Part shown: one piece after another, positions 1 to 5,943 of the stretch
Numbering within the stretch: position 1 is the first letter of the stretch
Layout of the letters: the number at the start of each line of letters is the position of its first letter
Assembly: GCA_009774535.1 (NCBI GenBank)
Contig: VSNY01000105.1
Span: 1 to 12,928, forward strand
Length of the DNA stretch: 12,928 nucleotides
Direction of reading: 5' to 3'
From: Lachnospiraceae bacterium
GTDB taxonomy: Bacteria > Bacillota > Clostridia > Lachnospirales > Lachnospiraceae
Notes under the pieces: generated by a model
The model's database searches: none
Told to the model about the DNA's origin: nothing
Seen by the model: the letters and a program-made list of their open reading frames with translations, nothing else
Position numbers and translations under genes: made by a program

Positions 1-385
1 GGCTGATATCCGTAAATACTACCTGGTAATCCGCAAACGCCGCCGGAAAACTTTCCTGCAGCAGCTGTATGTCTCCGGATGCATTGCTGGAAACTAACAT
101 TACCGGCAGTCCCTGCTCTGCATCATTTGCCGCATCAGACGGATTTCCGTTCTGATCTGCCGTAACAGCGGAATTTGCCGAAGACTTGCTGTTTTTGCCA
201 TCGACCAGCTGCCAGATCCGCGGAAAAAAGGTAATAACCGCAATCGCTGCAATCAAAAAGATTGTAAATCCGATAAATACTTTATTCAGCAGGCAGCCTT
301 TCAGTTCATAGCACAGAATCGTGCCAAATTGGCGGACGCCGGAAACAGGCCGGACTGTTGGTTGCATATCATCATTGTTCGTCAT
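1..385 (-). CDS. ABC-2 type transporter permease, N-terminal part (runs off window)
   Basis: This is the start of a membrane permease that would work with the ATPase encoded just upstream (35 bases apart, same strand); the reading frame is open to the left edge. ATG at 385-383 is preceded by AAGGAAGG, a good ribosome binding site 7 bases away. The visible 128 residues contain a short cytoplasmic N-terminus, one clear membrane segment at about residues 35-54 (FIGFTIFLIAAIAVITFF), then a polar stretch rich in Asn, Asp, Ser and Ala (about 62-92) that would lie outside the cell. A first membrane helix followed by a large extracellular loop is the NatB/YhaP type of ABC-2 permease layout. The family call rests mainly on this topology and on the ATPase neighbour. 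Substrate is unknown; relatives export sodium, antibiotics or peptides. Most of the gene lies outside the window. Confidence 0.75.
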   Translation of the reverse strand, partial: MTNNDDMQPTVRPVSGVRQFGTILCYELKGCLLNKVFIGFTIFLIAAIAVITFFPRIWQLVDGKNSKSSANSAVTADQNGNPSDAANDAEQGLPVMLVSSNASGDIQLLQESFPAAFADYQVVFTDIS

Positions 386-420
386 ATGATTTCCTTCCTT
401 TCCCAAAATACCGTCCGGCC

Positions 421-1317
421 TTATGCCAGCTCTTTGGTATATTCTACAAAAATATCATTTAAAGACGGTTCAAACACTTTGATTTCGTCCAGGTCATATG
501 TTTGTGTCAGCAGCTTCATAACACGCTGCTTATCTTCCGGTTTTGGCAGCGTAATCAATAGTGATCCGTCTTCGTTGACGGTACACGCTTTGCCAAGCGC
601 ATCCGCAATCGCCCCATTCTGTTCGGAACGCACGACCAGACGGTTGCGCGGATAGTTCCGTTTAATGTCATGCAGCTCCCCGGTAAGTACGACTTCTCCG
701 CCATTTAAAATCGCGATACTGTCACAAAATTCCTCAATATAACTCATTTGATGGCTGGAGAATAAAACAATCTTTCCTTTCGCAATCTCTTCTTTTACTA
801 CATCCTTTAACAGCATCGCGTTTACCGGGTCCAGTCCCGAAAACGGCTCATCCAGTATAACCACCTGCGGATTATGCGCCAGCGCAGTAATCAGCTGGAT
901 TTTCTGCTGATTGCCTTTGGAGAGGGTATCCAGCCGTTTATTCCTATGCTGCTCCATATCCAGGCGTTTCAGCCAATAATCCGCGGACTTAACGGCGCTG
1001 CGCTGATCCATTCCCTTTAACCTCGCAAAATATACAAGCTGGTCGATAATTTTCTTTTTCGGATACAATCCGCGTTCTTCCGGCAGATAGCCGAACTGCA
1101 CGCGCTTGCGGTCGATCGGGTTATGGGAAAACAGAATTTCGCCGCTGTCGGGTGGAAATACATCCATAAGAATACGGATGGAAGTCGTTTTGCCAGCGCC
1201 GTTCCTGCCAAGCAGTCCAAAAGCTTTGCCGCTTGCGGCGTGAAACGAGATGCCCTTTAGGACTTCTTTTTCTCCAAAGCTCTTTCGGATGTTGTTCATT
1301 TCAAGTTCCAATTCCAT
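421..1317 (-). CDS. ABC transporter ATP-binding protein, NatA/YhaQ-like
   Basis: This is the cytoplasmic ATPase that would power the permease encoded downstream. The 298 residues are usual for this export-type subfamily. Visible motifs in order: Walker A GRNGAGKTT (37-45), the subfamily form of the Q-loop GYLPEERGLYP (76-86), signature LSKGNQQKIQ (132-141), Walker B VVILDEPFSGLDP (152-164) with catalytic Glu157, and the H-loop SSHQM with His189. The signature has Lys where many families have Gly, as is usual for the NatA/YhaQ branch. The last 70 or so residues form the extra C-terminal domain (DUF4162 type) common in this branch. ATG at 1317 has AAAGGA nine bases upstream; the internal Met7 lacks such a site. 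The promoter just upstream overlaps an inverted repeat, so expression is probably repressed until an inducer is present. The transported substrate cannot be read from the sequence. Confidence 0.9.
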   Translation of the reverse strand: MELELEMNNIRKSFGEKEVLKGISFHAASGKAFGLLGRNGAGKTTSIRILMDVFPPDSGEILFSHNPIDRKRVQFGYLPEERGLYPKKKIIDQLVYFARLKGMDQRSAVKSADYWLKRLDMEQHRNKRLDTLSKGNQQKIQLITALAHNPQVVILDEPFSGLDPVNAMLLKDVVKEEIAKGKIVLFSSHQMSYIEEFCDSIAILNGGEVVLTGELHDIKRNYPRNRLVVRSEQNGAIADALGKACTVNEDGSLLITLPKPEDKQRVMKLLTQTYDLDEIKVFEPSLNDIFVEYTKELA

Positions 1318-1347
1318 TTCGTAATATCCTTTCGTTTGTTATAGAGT

Positions 1348-1376
1348 TATTACTGCGATGCGATATTGCAGTAATA
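1348..1376. promoter_or_regulatory. Inverted repeat, likely repressor operator
   Basis: TATTACTGC (1348-1356) and GCAGTAATA (1368-1376) form a perfect 9-bp inverted repeat with an 11-base centre. Its right arm touches the last base of the -10 box, and the rest covers the expected transcription start. A bound dimer there would block RNA polymerase. ABC pairs of this NatA/Ytr type are often controlled by small GntR-family repressors, but no regulator gene is visible in this window, so the binding protein is unknown. Confidence 0.55.
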
Positions 1377-1384
1377 TTATAACA
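1376..1384 (-). promoter_or_regulatory. Extended -10 promoter of the ABC transporter pair
   Basis: Read on the minus strand the bases are TGTTATAAT: a perfect TATAAT at 1381-1376 with the TG dinucleotide one base upstream, the extended -10 form that needs little -35 sequence. The best -35 at 17-base spacing is a weak TTCCAT. It lies about 60 bases upstream of the ATPase start codon. A second, poorer -10-like string (TATAAC) lies closer to the gene at about 1338-1343. Confidence 0.6.
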
Positions 1385-1470
1385 GGTACTAACCAGAAAT
1401 GGAAGCGGAAATTTTATGGTGTTTGTTCCTTTGCCACAATCAAATCCAATATCCGAAAAATTTCACTAAG

Positions 1471-2613
1471 TCACCGCAAATCCGTCATCTCCCATACCAC
1501 CTCCGGATCATCACTCCCGAAAGGCATCAGCATCTGTTTTTCTTTTGTTCCCTTAAACACCTGCCCCTGTTCCGTCTTTACTCCAACCGCCACATATTCC
1601 TCCGCATACATCCTCACTGCCACCGCCTTTGCATCAGCCGCAAGAAACCGTTTTTCCTCCGCATACATCATACACTCCGCCCCCTGCACATCCGCAGCAT
1701 AAAACTCTGCCGTCCGTCCCTGTTCATCCGTCGCTAAAAGCGTAATCACATACCCGGAAATATCCCCTCCTTCCAAAATATGCATCGTAATCCGCTGTTC
1801 CAGATCATTGACGGTCAATTCGTCCAGCATAACCTTTACACCATTTGGCAGCTGATACGTATTTCCAAGCGTCATCCGCTTCGTATCGGCATATAACTCC
1901 GTTCCATCCGCCTGAAACCGAAAATTCCAGTTGCCTTTCGCGGAATGGAATCTCAGGTCATACGTATTCTTACCAGAAAGATCCATCTGCGCAAGATCAT
2001 AAGCAATTTTTCCACCTAATACCGTTTCCTGCGTATCCAAAAAATGCTGTTCCCTTTTTCGGAACTGTCCGGCTTTTGTGCCATTGATATACAGGCTGTC
2101 TTCCAGATCAAAACTGCCCGTATGGCCAAATAACCAGGATAAATCAAATCCGTCTGTAAACGCCCGGCCGTCTTCCCGCTCTACGGTATAGCTGACTACA
2201 AATTTTTTCGGAGCGGCTACCGCTTCCTGCAGCGTAACCATATATCCTCCGTCGCTTACGGAAGTATGAATGACCTCTTTATATGCCGCAAGATCACTGT
2301 CCAGTCCAAGAGCCATGCTCAGGCTGTAGCTGATGCGCCCGATTGCCGCCCGCACTTCGTTGTGGAAAAGCATCGTCGCCGCTATCAGTACTGCCAGGCA
2401 TGCCGCCGCTGTCCGCAGGCGTTTTCTCTTTGTCATGCGCCTGTCTTTGTGTATGGCGTCCAGTACCGACTGCTGGTAATATTCCTTCAGACGGTCATCC
2501 AATTTTTCTTTGCCAAATATATCCTCTGCACTGCTTTCTTTCCCTTCTGCGTTCCGCGCCTTTTGGCTGCCCGTCTGTATCTGATTTGCTAATTTGTAAA
2601 TATTTTTGTCCAT
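1471..2613 (-). CDS. DUF4179 membrane protein, probable anti-sigma factor
   Basis: This probably holds the sigma factor encoded immediately upstream in check at the membrane. The 380 residues have a charged cytoplasmic N-terminus (1-66), one membrane helix at about 68-84 (TAAACLAVLIAATMLFH), and a large extracellular part. The beginning of the outer part (about 90-145) matches the DUF4179 pattern found after sigma factors in Clostridia. No zinc-binding HxxxCxxC anti-sigma motif is present, so the contact with sigma must differ from the ZAS type. A start at GTG 2619 is possible in frame. ATG 2613 is preferred because AAAGGGG (2622-2628) then sits eight bases upstream, while it would be only two bases from the GTG. 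The start lies two bases after the sigma stop codon, which implies coupled translation. The signal sensed by the outer domain is not known. Confidence 0.75.
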   Translation of the reverse strand: MDKNIYKLANQIQTGSQKARNAEGKESSAEDIFGKEKLDDRLKEYYQQSVLDAIHKDRRMTKRKRLRTAAACLAVLIAATMLFHNEVRAAIGRISYSLSMALGLDSDLAAYKEVIHTSVSDGGYMVTLQEAVAAPKKFVVSYTVEREDGRAFTDGFDLSWLFGHTGSFDLEDSLYINGTKAGQFRKREQHFLDTQETVLGGKIAYDLAQMDLSGKNTYDLRFHSAKGNWNFRFQADGTELYADTKRMTLGNTYQLPNGVKVMLDELTVNDLEQRITMHILEGGDISGYVITLLATDEQGRTAEFYAADVQGAECMMYAEEKRFLAADAKAVAVRMYAEEYVAVGVKTEQGQVFKGTKEKQMLMPFGSDDPEVVWEMTDLR

Positions 2614-2615
2614 TG

Positions 2616-3173
2616 TCACATCCCCTTTCTGTTCGCTGCAAATGCACGCATTTTCTTTTTCCCACGAAACAGCCGCACATAGACACTGTTTTTTGAAAGC
2701 CCCAGTCCGGCTCCCACGGTATCCGGGTCTTCTTCCTGCCCATAAATACGCAGAAACAGTTCTTTGTCTTTTTCATTCAGGCAGGATAACAACTCCTGCA
2801 TCTCATCGGACAATTCCTGCTCCGCAAGCACCGCTATCCCGGCATCTTCCTGCGCCAGATCCAGCTCCAGCGCTTCTAAACTCAGCGCCCTTTGCTCCCT
2901 CGCCGCCCGGCGCAGATAGTCGATCGCTGTAAGCCGCGCGACAGCCGCTGCCCAGTTTTGAAAGCTGCCCTTCGTATCATCGTAACTGCCGATATTTTTC
3001 CAAATTCCGAAAAAAATATCGTTCATACAGTCATCCACCAGATCCGGCAGTGCAAAAAGCCTGCGCCGCACAATCGTCCGTAAATATCCGCCATAAGTCT
3101 CAATCACAAAAAGAATCCCTTCTTCTTTCCCATGGCGCAGAAGCGTAATAAAATTTGTATGATCTGCTTTCAT
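2616..3173 (-). CDS. ECF-type RNA polymerase sigma factor (sigma-70 family)
   Basis: This is a small alternative sigma factor of 185 residues, within the normal ECF range. Region 2 spans about residues 20-95, with DDCMNDIFFGIWKNIGSYD (47-65) and the -10-recognition segment ending in AIDYLRRAARE. Region 4 spans about 120-178 and includes a helix-turn-helix around DTVGAGLGLSKNSVYVRLFR (151-170). A flexible linker separates the two, and there is no region 1 or 3. ATG at 3173 is preceded by AAAAGGAG with eight bases of spacing. It is the first gene of a two-gene unit with the DUF4179 protein. This sigma/anti-sigma arrangement usually responds to a cell-envelope or extracellular signal and controls its own operon. 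The upstream region is unusual in carrying tandem repeats. Target genes cannot be named from this window. Confidence 0.88.
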   Translation of the reverse strand: MKADHTNFITLLRHGKEEGILFVIETYGGYLRTIVRRRLFALPDLVDDCMNDIFFGIWKNIGSYDDTKGSFQNWAAAVARLTAIDYLRRAAREQRALSLEALELDLAQEDAGIAVLAEQELSDEMQELLSCLNEKDKELFLRIYGQEEDPDTVGAGLGLSKNSVYVRLFRGKKKMRAFAANRKGM

Positions 3174-3286
3174 AATTTGTTCTCCTTTTAAGAACCGTCC
3201 GTAAATGACTTCCCGGCAATCCTGTGTAATTCTTTCATAAAGAACTGTCAGCAGCCGTTTCTATCCTTTACAGACAATTCTTTCCA

Positions 3287-3372
3287 TTTGAGTCCTTCTG
3301 TTTGAATCCTTCTATTTGAGTCCTTCTATATTGAGTCCTTCTATTTCAATCTTTCTATATGAAGTCCTTCTA
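3287..3372. repeat. Tandem repeat, six units of 14-15 bases
   Basis: Six adjacent units follow the consensus TTTGAGTCCTTCTA: 3287-3300, 3301-3314, 3315-3328, 3329-3343, 3344-3357 and 3358-3372. Units 1 to 3 are 14 bases with one change each or none. Units 4 and 6 are 15 bases and begin TAT. Unit 5 is the most diverged (TTTCAATCTTTCTA). The minus strand reads AGAAGGACTCAA again and again, so a sigma-gene transcript starting to the right would carry repeated AGAAGGA strings. A role as arrayed protein-binding sites or as a slippage-prone spacer is inference only. Confidence 0.9.
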
Positions 3373-3425
3373 TAAATCTATTCGTTCCCGAAACCGGAAA
3401 TCTTACAGATTTTACAAAATTTTTA

Positions 3426-3454
3426 TGGAAAAACATGCCCCTTGCGTTTATAAT
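3426..3454 (+). promoter_or_regulatory. Promoter of the hemerythrin gene
   Basis: TGGAAA (3426-3431) and a perfect TATAAT (3449-3454) are separated by 17 bases, a vegetative sigma-A type promoter. The -35 box matches four of six consensus bases. The predicted start gives a leader of about 30 bases carrying the AAAGGAG ribosome binding site at about 3478-3484. Confidence 0.65.
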
Positions 3455-3492
3455 AATTCTAAGTACAAAAACAAACGAAAGGAGTCCGCGCT

Positions 3493-4368
3493 ATGACTGT
3501 TTTAGAATGGAATGACCGCCTGGATATTGGCGTAGAACCGCTTGATCAAGCTCATAAAAAATTATTTTCCATTATGCGCCGTATGGCAAAACTGAACGAA
3601 AATCCTGACAATTATAAGCTGCTCTGTCAGGAAGGCATCAAATATTTCAAAAACTATACATTACAGCATTTTTCTGAAGAAGAAAACTATATGCAGTCCA
3701 TCCATTATGACCGCTATGAAATGCACAAACGGCTGCATGACAACTTACGGGATAAGACGCTGCCCGTTCTGGAAAAAGAAGTGCTGCAGACAGACTATTC
3801 CGTCGAAAGCGTCCAGCATTTTATGGGTGTATGCATGGCCTGGCTGACCCAGCATATTATGAGCGAAGACCGCGCCATCACCGGCAAGGCGCCGCAGCCG
3901 CGTCTGACCAGCCGCCCAAAAGACGAGACAGCCGCCATTGCCCAATCCGTAATCCGGATTATAAAAACGATACTTGGAATGGATGCTGAAACAGCCAGCG
4001 AACATTACAATGGAGAAAATTCGCAAACCATGATCTTCTGCCGCCTGACTTATGAGTCAGAACAGGGAAGATCCGTGCGGGCCTATGTAGGACTGGAAGA
4101 CCGCCTGATCCTTACCGCCGTCAGCGAAATGATGGGGATGCGTTTACATAAGCTGGATAAGATTTCACTTGCCGCCGTCCCGCAGCTATCCAGATCCATT
4201 ATGAAAAACCTCAGCCAGCAGTTTTCCTACGCCGATCCATGCCATCTGAAAAAAGAAAACATGATTTCATACGAAATTATGTTAAAAGCACTGGAAAGCA
4301 ACTATCCTGCCATCAGCCTGTTATTCCGTACCCAGGCAGGTTACTTAGCATTTTGCCTGCAGATCTGA
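3493..4368 (+). CDS. Bacteriohemerythrin fused to a CheX-like domain
   Basis: This is a soluble 291-residue protein. Residues 1-132 form a four-helix hemerythrin with all seven usual di-iron ligands visible: His21, His59, Glu63, His78, His82, His121 and Asp126. It should therefore bind oxygen, or perhaps nitric oxide, at a diiron site. Residues about 145-291 resemble the CheC/CheX/FliY phosphatase fold, with the typical strand-helix pattern YVGLEDRLILTAVSEMMGM (198-216) and a closing strand. In CheX the active helix carries a Glu-x-x-Asn pair. The aligned positions here are Gln231 and Arg234, so CheY-P phosphatase activity is probably lost. ATG at 3493 has AAAGGAG eight bases upstream. The gene stands alone, divergent from the sigma gene and convergent with the binding-protein operon. 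In an anaerobe the likely role is oxygen sensing or scavenging coupled to signalling; the partner is unknown. Confidence 0.85.
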   Translation: MTVLEWNDRLDIGVEPLDQAHKKLFSIMRRMAKLNENPDNYKLLCQEGIKYFKNYTLQHFSEEENYMQSIHYDRYEMHKRLHDNLRDKTLPVLEKEVLQTDYSVESVQHFMGVCMAWLTQHIMSEDRAITGKAPQPRLTSRPKDETAAIAQSVIRIIKTILGMDAETASEHYNGENSQTMIFCRLTYESEQGRSVRAYVGLEDRLILTAVSEMMGMRLHKLDKISLAAVPQLSRSIMKNLSQQFSYADPCHLKKENMISYEIMLKALESNYPAISLLFRTQAGYLAFCLQI

Positions 4369-4389
4369 TACAAATCTGCACGAACCAAC

Positions 4390-4489
4390 GGAACTTGTCC
4401 CAAAAACAGATCTTATAAAACTTACCATATCCAGCCTTACTTATGACAGGCGGGGACTTGCCCTAAAAGATAGATATTGTAAAGCTACC
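4390..4489 (+). repeat. Two diverged copies of a 37-base direct repeat
   Basis: Copies at 4390-4426 and 4453-4489 start GGAACTTGTCCC and GGGACTTGCCCT and end in CTTACC and GCTACC. With two one-base gaps they agree at roughly three quarters of positions, and many of the differences are transitions. They lie between the hemerythrin stop codon and the hairpin at 4497-4553. No coding frame is evident. They may be remnants of a dispersed intergenic repeat. Confidence 0.5.
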
Positions 4490-4496
4490 CTTAACC

Positions 4497-4553
4497 CGAC
4501 TCTGCGGGCGGTGTGTCTCTTTGACAAGCCCCGGCCCACCGCCCGCAGAGTCG
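4497..4553. terminator. 17-bp perfect hairpin between convergent genes, possible two-way terminator
   Basis: CGACTCTGCGGGCGGTG (4497-4513) pairs perfectly with CACCGCCCGCAGAGTCG (4537-4553), leaving a 23-base loop. It is 129 bases after the hemerythrin stop and 35 bases past the binding-protein stop on the other strand, which is where terminators for both are expected. There is no T-run on either side. It is therefore not a classical Rho-independent terminator and may instead be a transcript-end stabiliser or a repeat element. Confidence 0.5.
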
Positions 4554-4587
4554 TCCGCACAGCTATCCCCTACACACAAATAATCTC

Positions 4588-5928
4588 TTAATCCCCCGCA
4601 CCATCCTTTTCCATACAATCTTCCTGCAGCCGATCAAATTCTTTCATACATGCATCCACCGAAGCCCCATTCAGCAGCTCCCGCACGATCAGGCATGTAT
4701 TCCCCCACTGTTCCACCCGCAGGTTCGCATTCGAACCCAGTACATAAACCCCTTCATTGATCCTGTCATTCAACGGCTTAAGCGCATCCACACAGTCCGC
4801 TTCCAGGTTTTTAGACGGGGAAATCACCTGGTTATTCTCCATATACAGCGAAAGCGCCTCGTCCGAAAGCATCTGGTCCAGAATCTTTTTCGTATCTTCC
4901 AGATGCTGCGACCCGGCGCTGACTCCATAGCCCGTCATGGATACGACCGGCATTTGTCCGCGGCTGGTCGGAAACCCGATCACCTGCAGATTAAAATCCA
5001 CATTTCCATACAAATAATCTGTATTTGCCGCTCCCCAGTACGCCATAACCATCGGGGTTTTCTGCGCTTTAAAATCCGCTCCTTCCCCATCAATGGCTTC
5101 ATACGTATATGCGGTTTTTGCATCAATATAACCTTTGTCAAGCATTTCTTTGAGAAATTCAAATCCCGGCCGCATATAATCACTCAGTTTCTTTTTGCCG
5201 CTGTTGATTGCTTTGATCTCCGCTTCTGTATTGCCGCCGTTATAAAGATCTGCAAACCCTTGTGACAATACAAATGTTTCCAGCCACCAGCGGTTTGCGC
5301 CGACTGGCGTCTCATACCCGTTTTCCTGAAACACCCGGCAGCACTCCAAAAACTCTTCCGGCGTCTGCGGATGCTCCAGATCATACCGGTCAAACAAATC
5401 CTGGTTTATAAACAGCCCATATGCAACAATTTCCTGCGGAATCGCCACCAGCTTTCCATTCACCGTATTGGCAGTCTTTACAACTTCCCGCAGGTTTTTC
5501 ACCGCGTCCAGGTCTGACAGGTCTGCCAGCATTCCCTCTTCCCCCAGCAGCTTAATGACATCCGGGTTCAGCAGGTAAAAATCATCCAGGCCGCTGCGGA
5601 CGCGTTCGATACAGACGTCATCGTATGTCTTTTCCTGATAGTCCTGCGCCGTGTACGTATTATAATCAACCGTTATCCCGGACGCTTTCTCTGCCATAAT
5701 TACCGTCCGCTCCTGCGCGGTACGCAGCGTATTCTCCGCATCCGGATCTGTCTTGCCCATTGGCCCGAACAGTTTGACAGACCTTTCTTCCCCCTCGTCA
5801 TTGACGATCAGATTACCTTCCGGCATTTGTTCCTTTCCGCAGGCTGCTACAGCACATACGAACAGACCCGTTAAGAAGATTGCTGTGATTCGACTGGCCC
5901 GCCGTCTTGTTTTCTTTTTTTGCTCCAT
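4588..5928 (-). CDS. Extracellular solute-binding lipoprotein (ABC family 1, probably sugar)
   Basis: This 446-residue protein has a lipoprotein signal peptide: basic start KKKTRRR, hydrophobic core 14-29, and lipobox AVAAC with the lipidated Cys30. It would be anchored on the outer face of the membrane. The mature part has family 1 solute-binding features, such as the hinge-region VNGKLVAIPQEIVAYGLFIN (156-175), a QTPEEFLECCRVFQENGYETP-like segment (about 188-208), and aromatic residues WW near 214 that suit a carbohydrate ligand. ATG 5928 has AAAGGG five bases upstream. It begins 15 bases after the stop of the membrane kinase, as last gene of the three-gene unit. No permease or ATPase for it is in the window. 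It may therefore serve mainly to present a ligand to the kinase rather than for transport; this is inferred from position. The ligand is not known. Confidence 0.85.
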   Translation of the reverse strand: MEQKKKTRRRASRITAIFLTGLFVCAVAACGKEQMPEGNLIVNDEGEERSVKLFGPMGKTDPDAENTLRTAQERTVIMAEKASGITVDYNTYTAQDYQEKTYDDVCIERVRSGLDDFYLLNPDVIKLLGEEGMLADLSDLDAVKNLREVVKTANTVNGKLVAIPQEIVAYGLFINQDLFDRYDLEHPQTPEEFLECCRVFQENGYETPVGANRWWLETFVLSQGFADLYNGGNTEAEIKAINSGKKKLSDYMRPGFEFLKEMLDKGYIDAKTAYTYEAIDGEGADFKAQKTPMVMAYWGAANTDYLYGNVDFNLQVIGFPTSRGQMPVVSMTGYGVSAGSQHLEDTKKILDQMLSDEALSLYMENNQVISPSKNLEADCVDALKPLNDRINEGVYVLGSNANLRVEQWGNTCLIVRELLNGASVDACMKEFDRLQEDCMEKDGAGD

Positions 5929-5943
5929 ATAAACCCTTTCTTT

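Larger units (their letters stand above)
3174..3492. other. Divergent intergenic region between sigma factor and hemerythrin genes
   Basis: This 319-base stretch has no gene. It holds the hemerythrin promoter (3426-3454) and the tandem repeat (3287-3372). A perfect 6-bp palindrome, TTCTTT-CAT-AAAGAA, lies at 3230-3244. On the minus strand, CTGACA (3251-3246) and TACACA (3228-3223) are spaced 17 bases apart and could be a weak promoter for the sigma gene; the palindrome would then sit in its spacer. A GGGAAC string near 3386-3391 on the minus strand resembles an ECF -35 element, but I found no matching -10, so autoregulation is not demonstrated. Confidence 0.5.

Noticed and set aside
2343..2696. 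Plus-strand open frames of about 108-117 codons inside the sigma and anti-sigma genes.
   Set aside because: They lie antisense to well-supported genes, lack ribosome binding sites, and have the composition expected of shadow frames.
3287..3372. Tandem repeats as a CRISPR array.
   Set aside because: Units are 14-15 bases and directly adjacent, with no spacers, and no cas gene is nearby.
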